Positions 24,657-32,836 of a stretch of 43,268 bases of DNA are shown piece after piece. The first letter of the stretch is position 1, and each line of letters starts with the position of its first letter. Under the pieces are notes generated by a model that worked only from the letters and a program-made list of their open reading frames with translations, was not told the origin of the DNA and did no database searches. The position numbers and the translations under genes are program-made. This stretch comes from ANME-2 cluster archaeon (GTDB taxonomy: Archaea > Halobacteriota > Methanosarcinia > Methanosarcinales > Methanocomedenaceae), in contig JAHYIS010000023.1 in assembly GCA_019429385.1 (NCBI GenBank), positions 1-43,268 of the forward strand, written 5' to 3'.

Positions 24657-25292
24657 CTAATTTATTTTTCTCAGGTTTTTTAGTGCCTTTGTACCGGATT
24701 TAATGGCTTCCATCTGCTGCTGTATCCTGCCAAGGTCGGTTTCCCGCTGGAGGTCAAGGCAGAGCTGAACAACTTTGTTAATGATGGTATTATTGATGAA
24801 ATCCTGCGTTTCGGGTGCAATAATCCTGGCTGCAGTTCTGGTTGTTACTTCACGCTCTGATGCTTCATACCCTGAAGTTCCATGACTTGATGTTTCATAC
24901 CCTGAAGTTCCATGACTTGATGTTTCATACCCTGATGTCTGCCCGGATGAAACTGGAGGCTCTGAAGATGTAACTATTTTTGGTGTTGGCGGTGCTCCCT
25001 GTGTCACTGTCGCATGGGATGATGCAAGTTGTCCTTGGGAAGATAATGCCTGGTGTGGTATTGAAGGATTTGTTTTACCCGATAACGTGTTGGTCGTATT
25101 TTTTCTTGATTCGATAATGCCAGTATTATTAGAACCCTTAGAATTATCGGAATCACAAAGAGGACATACCACATTACCATGGTAACGGAACAGGGGAGCA
25201 CCGCACTCACAATGCTTTGCCAGCATAGTTCCTCCCATCTCGAGGTATTTTCCAATTTTTTCAAGTTTTGTATCTTCTTCAGTCTTTACCAA
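24657..25292 (-). CDS. p27/Sjogren-autoantigen-like zinc-ribbon protein
   Basis: About 211 residues from TTG 25292, which follows a good Shine-Dalgarno (GGTGA). A zinc ribbon with CECG and CPLC (HCECGAPLFRYHGNVVCPLC) is the mark of the UPF0148/autoantigen p27 family, usually about 100-130 residues. Here a long Ser/Thr/Gly-rich linker with a 10-residue repeat (SGYETSSHGT) is followed by a C-terminal helix (LCLDLQRETDLGRIQQQMEA). The function of the archaeal family is unknown. The linker makes this protein longer than usual. Confidence 0.75.
   Translation of the reverse strand: MVKTEEDTKLEKIGKYLEMGGTMLAKHCECGAPLFRYHGNVVCPLCDSDNSKGSNNTGIIESRKNTTNTLSGKTNPSIPHQALSSQGQLASSHATVTQGAPPTPKIVTSSEPPVSSGQTSGYETSSHGTSGYETSSHGTSGYEASEREVTTRTAARIIAPETQDFINNTIINKVVQLCLDLQRETDLGRIQQQMEAIKSGTKALKNLRKIN
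24861..24935. repeat. 30-bp in-frame tandem repeat in the p27-like gene
   Basis: Units at 24861-24890 and 24891-24920 differ by one base (TGCTTCATAC / TGTTTCATAC starts), and a 15-base partial unit follows. It encodes the decapeptide SGYETSSHGT about 2.5 times in the low-complexity linker. Confidence 0.85.
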
Positions 25293-25445
25293 TATTATCA
25301 CCGAAAATGTTTCATATATTATAAGCAATATATACACTTAAATAAACCGCTGCTTTTTAAAGTAAGTTAAAATTACAAAATAATAATGAAATTATTGATT
25401 AAACATGTATCGGTTTTAATTGTAAATGTAAGGATGTGTTCCGAA

Positions 25446-25727
25446 ATGATGAGAAAACCACTAGAACCAGCTGAAGTGATAAGACAATGTATAGAAGTTA
25501 TTGACCGTATTATTAATGATGATTCAGTTCCAAGAAATATAAGACGTTCTGCTGATGAAATAAAAATCATTCTTTCCAATAATGAAGATTCAACAGCAAT
25601 CAGAGCTGCTAAAAGTATAAGAATTCTGGATGATATAAGCACAGATCAGAACCTGCCTTTACATACAAGAACAGTAATATGGAATTTGGCAGGGCAGCTT
25701 GAAACTGTTCCGGTTGATTTTATTTAG
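25446..25727 (+). CDS. UPF0147 family protein
   Basis: A 93-residue all-helical protein from ATG 25446: MMRKPLEPAEVIRQCIEVID, then INDDSVPRNIRRSADEIKI, AIRAAKSIRILDDISTD and LPLHTRTVIWNLAGQLE. The repeated VPRNIRR / LPLHTRT pattern and length match the conserved archaeal UPF0147 family, whose role is unknown. Upstream in-frame codons would add a hydrophobic N-terminus not typical of the family. AGGA lies about 11 bases before the chosen ATG. It is followed by the proposed replication origin. Confidence 0.85.
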   Translation: MMRKPLEPAEVIRQCIEVIDRIINDDSVPRNIRRSADEIKIILSNNEDSTAIRAAKSIRILDDISTDQNLPLHTRTVIWNLAGQLETVPVDFI

Positions 25728-25932
25728 GAAATTGATATTGATATCAGAAAACTTTGTTTTTTTGATATAGATGATATTACTACAAGTACACAGAGTAATT
25801 CAAAGTCAAAAATTTGCTGTTGATTTTACTTTCTATGTTCTCTGTGAACTACTTGATTTAACAGTTATCACTTGTTTTCGTTGACTTTTATGAGTTAGTA
25901 TTTTCTTAGTTTTTACTTTGATGAGAAGACTA

Positions 25933-25962
25933 CCCCCTACCCTATGATTTCGTCTGGAAATT
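25933..25962 (-). promoter_or_regulatory. ORB-like box a
   Basis: On the minus strand TTTCCAGACGAAATCATA is followed by GGGTAGGGGG. It has the ORB layout of a TTCCAGnnGAAA core plus a G-string, and it shares GAAATCATA and GGT with box b in the opposite orientation, so the two face each other across the AT-rich core. Confidence 0.65.
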
Positions 25963-26013
25963 TAATGTAAATGATGGGATGAGATTTTTTATTATTTTTA
26001 AGTTGCATAATTA

Positions 26014-26090
26014 TTTTTCTTCTTTTCTTCTCTTCTTCTCTTCTTCTTCTCTTCTTCTTCTCTTCTCTTCTTCTTCTCTTCTCTTTTTAT
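26014..26090 (+). repeat. Polypyrimidine TTC/TCTTC microsatellite
   Basis: Almost pure T and C, built of CTTCT/TCTTC words, with strong strand asymmetry. It lies between ORB-like boxes a and b. A hypothetical frame through it is Ser/Leu/Phe low complexity and not a credible protein. Such tracts unwind or form triplex structure easily, which suits an origin core. Confidence 0.85.
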
Positions 26091-26246
26091 TTTATTTATT
26101 TCATTTATTTTACCTGAAATTTTCATTCTATATTATATATTTTAAACAACTGAATAGAAAACTATATATATATATTAAACAAAGTAGACGTCAATACTAT
26201 TTTTATTATTATGTTATATAATCATACTTTCTATTTTTATTATTGA

Positions 26247-26271
26247 GTTCCAGTTGAAATCATACGGTCCC
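26247..26271 (+). promoter_or_regulatory. ORB-like box b
   Basis: GTTCCAGTTGAAATCATA is followed by CGGTCCC. It shares the TTCCAGnnGAAATCATAnGGT pattern with box a, in opposite orientation. Confidence 0.6.
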
Positions 26272-26286
26272 TCTTCTTTATAAACT

Positions 26287-26310
26287 CTCCAGACGAAATA
26301 AGGGGGTGTT
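26287..26310 (+). promoter_or_regulatory. ORB-like box c
   Basis: CTCCAGACGAAATAAG is followed by GGGGTGTT. It shares CCAGACGAAAT with box a and the trailing GGGGTGTT with box d. Confidence 0.65.
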
Positions 26311-26401
26311 CCAAAAAATAGTGTATTTGCCAATCTCAATTCAAAAAAAGTAATAAAAAATTTCGAGAATAAATTGCTCTTATGATATTAAAATATTTTT
26401 T

Positions 26402-26571
26402 GTAACTATTCAGCCCTACAAATTATGGCTACTGATACCGAAATGATATTTGGTAGCTTTATGTGAAGAATTTATAGCTAATGTCTTACGATATCGATTT
26501 AGAAATTCCTAAGACATTAAAGACGAAAAGCGCAGTGGCTATTGAAAGCGTTTAATAGGCTGAATAGTTAC
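26402..26571. mobile_element. IS66-like miniature inverted-repeat element (170 bp)
   Basis: The ends are perfect 14-bp inverted repeats: GTAACTATTCAGCC (26402-26415) and its complement (26558-26571). They are flanked by a perfect 8-bp direct duplication, TATTTTTT (26394-26401 and 26572-26579). Ends starting GTAA and 8-bp target duplications are the known signature of the IS66 family. No transposase frame fits inside, so it is a non-autonomous element moved by a transposase elsewhere. It is inserted between ORB-like boxes c and d. Confidence 0.88.
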
Positions 26572-26600
26572 TATTTTTTTTTATATTTTGGTGTTTTTGT

Positions 26601-26624
26601 TTCTACAAGAAATGAAGGGGTGTT
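26601..26624 (+). promoter_or_regulatory. ORB-like box d
   Basis: TTCTACAAGAAATGAAG is followed by GGGTGTT. It is the box closest to the orc1/cdc6 start (about 120 bases) and resembles the distant boxes at 41107 and 42818 in GAAATGAAGGGGT. Confidence 0.6.
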
Positions 26625-26746
26625 AACCAGAATCTATAAAAAGGTACACTTCCTATGCATCATGTGGAGAACACAAACATCCGGTTTGTAGTTCTGGTGG
26701 TAAAAACTTATTGAAAACGTTATTGTCATTAAACATTCCTGGTGGT

Positions 26747-28033
26747 ATGCAAGTGTTAGACCTAAAAACAGAAACAAATTTTTATGAAAAAAAATCTTTG
26801 AACGGACTTTTTGAGGACTATCTTAGTAATGTTGTTATCTTTGATAATAAAGAAGTCCTGAGACCGACTTACACACCTGATTATCTTCCCCATAGGGACG
26901 AGCAGATCCAGTCCGTAGTCAGTATATTGGTGGCAGCGCTCAGGGGAGATACACCATCCAATATCTTGATCTATGGAAAAACCGGTACAGGCAAAACTGC
27001 TGTTGTTAAATATGTGGGGAATGAGCTTGAAAAGACCGGGGAATCACATGCAATGCCCTGTACGGTAATATACATGAACTGCGAGGTCGTAGATACTCAA
27101 TATCGTCTCCTGGCCACGTTAGCCCGGCATCTTGGTAAAGAAGTACCCATGACCGGATGGCCTACTGACCAGGTATATGAAGAATTCAAGAATTCTCTTG
27201 ATGAGCAAAAACGTGTGGTCATTGTAGTCATGGATGAGATAGATAAACTTGTCAGAAAGGGAGATGATGTATTGTACAATCTGTCAAGGATCAATGCAGA
27301 CCTTAAAAACGCAAGGGTCAGCCTCATCGGTATATCAAATGACCTGAAATTCACTGAATTTCTCGACCCGAGAGTAAAGAGTTCACTGGGCGAAGAAGAG
27401 ATCATATTTCCGCCATATGATGCCGAACAGATACACGATATCCTGGAACAGAGAGCAAAAATAGCATTTAAACGAAATGCACTTGATGAAACAGTAACAC
27501 GCCTGTGTGCTGCATTTGCTGCCCAGGAACATGGTGATGCACGACGTGCTTTGGACCTGCTCAGGGTTTCAGGTGAGATTGCTGAGCGGTCCAAATCCTC
27601 GATTGTTGAAGAAAAACACGTAAGGTCTGCCCAGGATAAAATAGAGGTGGACAGGATAGTAGAAGTAGTGCGCACCCTGCCAACCCAATCTAAATTGGTA
27701 CTGCTAAGCGTATTGAAGATCAAAGAGCGGCTGGAAAAATCTGGTGACAACATTTCCACAGGCGAGGTATATACTGCCTATAAACAGATGTGCGGTCACA
27801 TAGGTGCTGACTTCCTTACACAACGCAGGATAACAGACCTGATATCTGAACTGGACATGCTGGGTATCGTGAACGCCATGGTGGTAAGCAAGGGCAGGTA
27901 CGGGAGAACCAAAGCCATATCACTGAGCGTTCCTGAGAATAACACTAAGAACGTACTTCTGGAAGATTACCGGTTAAAACCCCTGGAAGACTTTATCCCG
28001 GTCATGCCTGCCGGGCAGTCCCAGCTATTTTAA
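26747..28033 (+). CDS. cdc6: Orc1/Cdc6 replication initiator
   Basis: 428 residues from ATG 26747 (TTG 26711 is in frame). The AAA+ domain has Walker A YGKTGTGKTAVVK (77-84), Walker B VVIVVMDEIDKLV (Asp163, Glu164), sensor 1 GISNDLKFTEFLDPR and sensor 2 GDARRALDLLR. A C-terminal winged helix follows (STGEVYTAYKQMC, RRITDLISELDMLGIV). It binds ORB elements, melts the origin and recruits MCM. Family starts resemble MQVLDLKTETNFYE, which supports the ATG. Located directly downstream of the proposed origin. Confidence 0.95.
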   Translation: MQVLDLKTETNFYEKKSLNGLFEDYLSNVVIFDNKEVLRPTYTPDYLPHRDEQIQSVVSILVAALRGDTPSNILIYGKTGTGKTAVVKYVGNELEKTGESHAMPCTVIYMNCEVVDTQYRLLATLARHLGKEVPMTGWPTDQVYEEFKNSLDEQKRVVIVVMDEIDKLVRKGDDVLYNLSRINADLKNARVSLIGISNDLKFTEFLDPRVKSSLGEEEIIFPPYDAEQIHDILEQRAKIAFKRNALDETVTRLCAAFAAQEHGDARRALDLLRVSGEIAERSKSSIVEEKHVRSAQDKIEVDRIVEVVRTLPTQSKLVLLSVLKIKERLEKSGDNISTGEVYTAYKQMCGHIGADFLTQRRITDLISELDMLGIVNAMVVSKGRYGRTKAISLSVPENNTKNVLLEDYRLKPLEDFIPVMPAGQSQLF

Positions 28034-28090
28034 GCTGGGATTATTTTTACATTCAAAAATATACTGTTAAAATACACTGTACTCGCTCCA

Positions 28091-28669
28091 TTAATGGACT
28101 GCAAGTGAAAGATATCCTACCCAGGGAATGTGCCACCGTGCAACTCCGATGATCCATTCTTTCTTGACAGGTTGATGCCTGCTTGTGGAAGCTGCCTGGT
28201 CGATATCCCGGTTATTGTCTCCTTTGGTAATATATCCGGCATGAGGGGCAGGAGGTCCGCCGTTCCACATTGGCTCACCTTCATCCACCCAGTACATGGC
28301 TCTGTGGATGATAGGGGTATAGCTTTTGTTGCCGAATTTATGGTAAAGTATTACATCCCCATAATTGTCAAAAGATTTGTATCCGGATAAACTTCCCTGT
28401 GTGTATGAGATAATCTCTGTCCTGTCGATAGACTGGATCAACACCACATCACCAATACCGATGTTGGGCAGCATGCTGCCTGATTCCACAGCCACGGCGG
28501 GCCTGGGAGTGCCCAGGGTAATCTGGGATACCAGCATGATAAGGAGGATCATACCAGCAATGAAGATGAGGTCTCTTGTGAGCCCTATCCAAAAATTATT
28601 ACTGGTTTTGAACTGCTCAATTATGTTGAATATCTTTTTTATGCTTGTTTGCCGATCATGAGAATTCAT
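28091..28669 (-). CDS. Archaeal type I signal peptidase (S26B, Sec11-like)
   Basis: The 192-residue membrane protein has a helix at about 33-52 followed by the active-site segment VAVESGSMLPNI with catalytic Ser65, then GDVVLIQ, a His in YTPIIHRAMY (His122), and TKGDNNRDID with the acidic residues. A second hydrophobic stretch at the C-terminus (IPWVGYLSLAV) is short. The Ser-His type catalysis is that of Sec11 rather than the bacterial Ser-Lys enzymes. It removes signal peptides on the outer face of the membrane. Divergent from the PolD small subunit gene. Confidence 0.85.
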   Translation of the reverse strand: MNSHDRQTSIKKIFNIIEQFKTSNNFWIGLTRDLIFIAGMILLIMLVSQITLGTPRPAVAVESGSMLPNIGIGDVVLIQSIDRTEIISYTQGSLSGYKSFDNYGDVILYHKFGNKSYTPIIHRAMYWVDEGEPMWNGGPPAPHAGYITKGDNNRDIDQAASTSRHQPVKKEWIIGVARWHIPWVGYLSLAVH

Positions 28670-28701
28670 ATTGGCGAATATTTATTGCGTGTGAGGTGAT
28701 A

Positions 28702-30375
28702 ATGTTTTGTGCGAATTTTATGAACATGACAAACCAGGATTCAATGATAATTGAACAATTTGCGCAGGCCGGGTACCAGATTGACCCTGATGCCCTGTCT
28801 ATCTTAATTGAGAACAATTCAACGCAGGGTTTCATCAATACTATCCTGGATTCACTTGACGAATCCATCCTGGTAGTCGGTCCCGAACATATCCGTCACG
28901 GATTACTAGTACCTTCAAAGATACCTTCATCAGCATCACCAGATATTTCCTCATCAATCACGTCAAAGGTGCCTTTATCGGCATCACCGGAAATATCCTC
29001 ACCAATAACATCAAAGAGACCTTTTTCAGTATCACCGGAAATATCCTTATCAGTTACACCGCAAGCACCATTATCCGAATGTTACCGCGCACCTGTCAGG
29101 GATCCTGATTTCGAAGATGAATGGACATGGGACCTGGATGTACTATCTGATATAACTGACCAGTCAACCTGTGTAGGTGAGATAGGGGAATTCGTGGATT
29201 ATTTCAGGGACCGGTTCACAAAATTGAGCGAAATGCTGAGGAACCGTAATGTCAGTTTCCGGCCCATCGAAAGTCTGAGCCGGCGCACGACCGGGCTGGT
29301 AGAGGGACGTGAAGAAGTTTCGCTCATCGGTATGGTATCTAATATTCAGACATCCAAGAACGGTCACAGGATGATAGAGATAGAAGATACTACAGGCACT
29401 TTCCGTACCATGGTATTGAAAAAGAACAAGGAACTGTTTGACCAGGCCATGAAAGTAATGCTGGATGAAGTGGTGGGCATTACCGGTACATTGAGCGATG
29501 ACGGAAACCTGCTTTTCATAAACAATATCATGTGGCCTGATATTCCCACAAGGAACAGTATTGAACTTGGAAAGCCCGGTAGTACAGGACTGGCCGTGCT
29601 GATATCAGATATACATGTTGGCAGCGACACTTTTCTGGAACATGAGTGGCTGGCATTCCTCGATTGGTTGAACGGAAATAACAATAACAAAAATAACGGT
29701 TCGATCAACGTGTCAGATATCAAATACCTGGTCGTCGCCGGTGACGTTGTAGACGGTATAGGGGTATACCCGGACCAGGAAAAGGAACTGTCCATCCTTG
29801 ATGTATATGACCAGTACCGCAAGGCAGCCGAATATTTCAACCAGGTGCCCGAACATATCAAGGTAATTATCTCGCCTGGTAATCACGATGTTGTGCGGCA
29901 GGCCGAACCCCAGCCTGCTTTACCTGATAAGGTTAAAAAAATGTTCAGACCGGACGTGATCTTCGTAGGCAATCCGGCAGTTGTATCCATGGATGGCGTG
30001 AATACTCTTATCTACCACGGGCGAAGCATTGATGACCTTATTGCCGCCCTGCCTGGGATGAAATACGAGGACCCAGCCAAACCCATGATAGAGATGTTAA
30101 AGCGCAGGCATCTTTCACCCATCTACGGCAGCAAGGTATCCATCGCACCCGAGAGGACCGACCATCTGGTGATCAATAAGATACCTGCCATCCTGCACTG
30201 CGGTCATGTTCACACAGTAGGCTGTACCAATTACCGCGGAGTTCTGGTAGTGAATAGCGGCACCTGGCAGTCCCAGACCGGGTTCCAGAGACGCATGAAC
30301 CTCCAGCCAGACCCTGCACGCGCCGCAGTAGTGGACCTTGGGAGCCTGGACACAAAGATTATCTCGTTTCAATGA
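28702..30375 (+). CDS. polB: DNA polymerase II (PolD) small subunit DP1, 3'-5' exonuclease
   Basis: 557 residues from ATG 28702, which follows GAGGTGA closely; ATGs at 28720 and 28726 are alternatives. Order: short N-terminal helical domain, a repeat-rich linker (about 72-125), an OB fold (GMVSNIQTSKNGHRMIEIED), then a calcineurin-like phosphoesterase with SDIHVGSD (about 302), AGDVVDG (about 346), SPGNHD (about 391) and HCGHVHT. These metal-binding motifs are intact, so the proofreading nuclease should be active. It partners with the large subunit DP2, not in the window. Its stop overlaps the taw1 ATG. Confidence 0.95.
   Translation: MFCANFMNMTNQDSMIIEQFAQAGYQIDPDALSILIENNSTQGFINTILDSLDESILVVGPEHIRHGLLVPSKIPSSASPDISSSITSKVPLSASPEISSPITSKRPFSVSPEISLSVTPQAPLSECYRAPVRDPDFEDEWTWDLDVLSDITDQSTCVGEIGEFVDYFRDRFTKLSEMLRNRNVSFRPIESLSRRTTGLVEGREEVSLIGMVSNIQTSKNGHRMIEIEDTTGTFRTMVLKKNKELFDQAMKVMLDEVVGITGTLSDDGNLLFINNIMWPDIPTRNSIELGKPGSTGLAVLISDIHVGSDTFLEHEWLAFLDWLNGNNNNKNNGSINVSDIKYLVVAGDVVDGIGVYPDQEKELSILDVYDQYRKAAEYFNQVPEHIKVIISPGNHDVVRQAEPQPALPDKVKKMFRPDVIFVGNPAVVSMDGVNTLIYHGRSIDDLIAALPGMKYEDPAKPMIEMLKRRHLSPIYGSKVSIAPERTDHLVINKIPAILHCGHVHTVGCTNYRGVLVVNSGTWQSQTGFQRRMNLQPDPARAAVVDLGSLDTKIISFQ
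28915..29075. repeat. 48-bp in-frame repeat in the PolD small-subunit linker
   Basis: Units begin TCAAAG at 28915, 28963 and 29011, with a diverged partial unit after 29059. Each encodes 16 residues of the form SKxPxSxSPxISxxxT. The region is a Ser/Pro/Ile/Thr-rich flexible linker between the N-terminal domain and the OB fold. Confidence 0.85.
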
Positions 30376-31328
30376 ACTTACCAGATGCAATGAACACTTC
30401 ACCTGACCAGTTCGACCGGTTCAAGAAACAGGGCTATCATATTGTAGGTGCCCACAGTGCGGTAAAACCCTGTCTGTGGTCGGGCAGGGCAGTCAAGGAT
30501 GAAGGTAGTTGCTATAAATCAACGTTCTATGGTATAGATTCCCACCGCTGTATCCAGATGACACCGTACCTGGGCTGCAACCAGGCATGTATCTACTGCT
30601 GGCGTCCCATCGAGCATCCGGTAGACGCTCCCCGACACTGGGACGCTCCCGAGGTAATCGTTGAGGGCTGTATCAATACCCAGCGCAGGTTCATGTCAGG
30701 ATACGGGGGACTGGAGACTATTGATAAATCATTGTGGCAGCAATCCCTGGAACCCAGGCACGCAGCAATTTCATTGGCAGGTGAACCTACCCTGTACCCT
30801 CATCTGGATGGCCTGATAAATGAGTTCCACAACCGTGGCCTTTCTACTTTTGTGGTTACCAACGGCACCAGGCCTGAAGTGATTGAAAATATCAGGCCTA
30901 CCCAGCTGTACATGAGCCTGGATGCACCTGATAAAGATACTTACAGGGATATCTGTAACCCGCGCAATCCCGGTCATTGGGAGCAGATACTGCGCTCCCT
31001 GGCAATCCTGCACGACCACCCTTCCAGAACAGCTATCAGGATAACGCTTGTGAAGGGGCTCAATATCAAGGATATCCAGGACTATGCCAGGCTCATCGAG
31101 ATGGCATCACCTGATTTTATTGAGGTTAAAGCCTACATGCACCTGGGATATTCACGCATGCGTCTCGAGCGGGATGCTATGCCCCGGCATGAAGAGATAC
31201 TCCAGTTCGCAGCCCTGCTGGCAGGTGAACTGGATTACCAGGTAACGGATGAGGTTGAGCCCAGCCGGGTGGCCCTGCTGTCAAAACACGGCGCGGTAAG
31301 CCAGATAGATTGGGGAGATTTAAATTGA
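30372..31328 (+). CDS. taw1: 4-demethylwyosine synthase Taw1 (TYW1), radical SAM
   Basis: The 318-residue enzyme adds two carbons from pyruvate to N1-methylguanosine-37 of tRNA-Phe, forming the tricyclic wyosine core. The radical SAM cluster site is CNQACIYCW (Cys69, Cys73, Cys76). Cys34, Cys47 and Cys60 are spaced 13 and 13, as in the known second [4Fe-4S] cluster of archaeal TYW1. The segment SLAGEPTLYPHL is the GGE-like motif, and SLDAPDKDTY follows. The ATG overlaps the PolD subunit stop (ATGA), so the two are translationally coupled. Confidence 0.93.
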   Translation: MNLPDAMNTSPDQFDRFKKQGYHIVGAHSAVKPCLWSGRAVKDEGSCYKSTFYGIDSHRCIQMTPYLGCNQACIYCWRPIEHPVDAPRHWDAPEVIVEGCINTQRRFMSGYGGLETIDKSLWQQSLEPRHAAISLAGEPTLYPHLDGLINEFHNRGLSTFVVTNGTRPEVIENIRPTQLYMSLDAPDKDTYRDICNPRNPGHWEQILRSLAILHDHPSRTAIRITLVKGLNIKDIQDYARLIEMASPDFIEVKAYMHLGYSRMRLERDAMPRHEEILQFAALLAGELDYQVTDEVEPSRVALLSKHGAVSQIDWGDLN

Positions 31329-31363
31329 ACAGCTTTGATACATCGTATCCGGATTGACAAAAA

Positions 31364-31440
31364 TGGCGGGCTGGAAGGGATTTGAACCCCTGGCCGATGG
31401 ATTAAGAGTCCATCGCTCTGCCTGTCTAAGCTACCAGCCC
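31364..31440 (-). tRNA. tRNA-Lys (anticodon CTT)
   Basis: The minus-strand cloverleaf is 77 nt including an encoded CCA. Acceptor GGGCTGG pairs with CCAGCCC, the discriminator is G, and the anticodon stem ATGGA/TCCAT encloses loop CTCTTAA with anticodon CTT. The T arm is CAGGG GTTCAAA TCCCT-like. No intron is seen. It lies 35 bases after taw1, on the opposite strand. Confidence 0.96.
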
Positions 31441-31566
31441 ATGTTGATGTTTTCTCTTAATTACATTATCATAATATATACGTTTCGTAGATGAATTATT
31501 GACAACCTTTTAATATTCAAAGATTAACTAAAATACCATTCAGTACTAAAAGAAATAGTGGATTAC

Positions 31567-32679
31567 ATGAAAAAAGACCTCTTAATGTGGGATGAAACCA
31601 TATTCAAAGACCCGGACCTTTTCGAACTGGACCATATACCCGAATACTTTGCACACCGTGATACCCAGATGCAAACCCTGATGTATTGCGTAAAACCTGC
31701 CCTGCGCGGCGGCAGACCCGTCAATGTGCAGTGTATAGGTTCACCGGGCACCGGCAAAACCACAGGAGTGAACAAACTGTTCGAGGAGATAGAAAAGGTC
31801 AAATCGAAAGTTATACCTGTTTACATTAACTGCCAGGCCAATTCCACGCGCTTTACAGTATTTTCCCGAATATTTAAGAAATTGTTCAATCACAGCCCTC
31901 CATCGTCAGGTGTATCGTTCCAGAAGATCTATGAAAAGATAAACCAGCACCTGGCTGACGAGGAAAAAGTGCTGGTAGTCGCTCTGGATGATGTGAATTA
32001 CCTGTTCCATGAAGGTGAACATGACAAAGTATTCTATTCATTGCTTCGCGCCCATGAAACAAATCCAGGTGCCCGGATAGGTGTGATATCAATATTAAGT
32101 GACACAGGCACCGGATTTCATTTGGACCCGAAGGTGGAGTCCGTGTTCCTCCCTGAAGAGATACAATTCCCCCGATACAACACAGACGAGATACGTGATA
32201 TCCTGAACAACAGAATAAAAATAGGTTTTTTCCCTGATGTAGTGAGTTCTGATGTCCTCGATGCAGTGGTCGAATATGCCGAACTGCTGGGAGATTTAAG
32301 GGTAGGTATCGATCTGCTTAAGCGCTCGGGCCTGAGCGCTGAAAAACGTGCGAACAGGACCATTTCACTGGATGATGTAAAGAGTGCTTACGAATCCTCA
32401 AAACTGGTGCATCTCACGTACCTGTTAAAGTCATTGAAAAAAGAAGAAAAGACCTTAATGGACCTGATCCTTGACCTTGCGGAGATTACAACTGGTGAAC
32501 TTTACCGGGCATTCCATGAAAAGACAGGGCTTGGATATACAAGATACTATGAGACCCTGGAAAAATTACTGGTCCTGAAACTGGTGGAAACAAATTTCAC
32601 CGGTAAAGGTACACGGGGACGGAGCCGGATTATCACATTGCGATATGGAGCAGACGAAATTCGAAAGCGCATGGGTTAG
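31567..32679 (+). CDS. Orc1/Cdc6-like AAA+ protein, second paralogue, altered Walker B
   Basis: 370 residues from ATG 31567 (GTG 31558 possible). The family segment HIPEYFAHRDTQMQTL is followed by Walker A CIGSPGTGKTTG (58-66). Walker B reads VLVVALDDVNYLF with Asp141-Asp142 where the family has Asp-Glu, so ATP hydrolysis may be weak. Then come sensor-2-like LGDLRVGIDLLKRSG and a C-terminal winged helix (TTGELYRAFHEKTG). Archaea often carry divergent Orc1 paralogues that regulate or antagonise the main initiator. An ORB-like box lies 14 bases past its stop. Confidence 0.88.
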   Translation: MKKDLLMWDETIFKDPDLFELDHIPEYFAHRDTQMQTLMYCVKPALRGGRPVNVQCIGSPGTGKTTGVNKLFEEIEKVKSKVIPVYINCQANSTRFTVFSRIFKKLFNHSPPSSGVSFQKIYEKINQHLADEEKVLVVALDDVNYLFHEGEHDKVFYSLLRAHETNPGARIGVISILSDTGTGFHLDPKVESVFLPEEIQFPRYNTDEIRDILNNRIKIGFFPDVVSSDVLDAVVEYAELLGDLRVGIDLLKRSGLSAEKRANRTISLDDVKSAYESSKLVHLTYLLKSLKKEEKTLMDLILDLAEITTGELYRAFHEKTGLGYTRYYETLEKLLVLKLVETNFTGKGTRGRSRIITLRYGADEIRKRMG

Positions 32680-32692
32680 TGTATTTCAGTAA

Positions 32693-32714
32693 GACCCCTG
32701 CATTTCAAGTGGAA
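32693..32714 (-). promoter_or_regulatory. ORB-like box e, just after the second orc1-like gene
   Basis: On the minus strand TTCCACTTGAAATGC is followed by AGGGGTC. The core and G-string match boxes f and g far downstream and resemble the origin boxes. It sits between the stop of the orc1-like gene and the S27ae gene. Confidence 0.6.
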
Positions 32715-32836
32715 TAGAGTGTCGAAATGTACCAGTATTGGGACCACTGACAGCGCTTGTCAGACCTGTCTGGCTTTGTTTAAGGTTATTTTTCATTCCG
32801 GGGAATGAAAATGATACGAAAAAAGTGTGTGTGCAA

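Larger units (their letters stand above)
25728..26746. other. Proposed replication origin (oriC) upstream of orc1/cdc6
   Basis: This 1-kb gene-free, AT-rich stretch lies immediately before an orc1/cdc6 gene, the usual archaeal origin position. It holds four ORB-like boxes: one in minus orientation at 25933 and three in plus orientation at 26247, 26287 and 26601. The first two have their dyad sides facing a very AT-rich core (about 26013-26240) containing a polypyrimidine tract, the likely duplex-unwinding element. A 170-bp miniature transposon sits between boxes three and four. The origin call is inference from position and motifs. Confidence 0.75.

Noticed and set aside
25979-26221. An 80-residue plus-strand frame rich in Ser, Leu and Phe
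   Set aside because: Low-complexity translation of the polypyrimidine tract and AT-rich origin core; no ribosome binding site and no family-like sequence.
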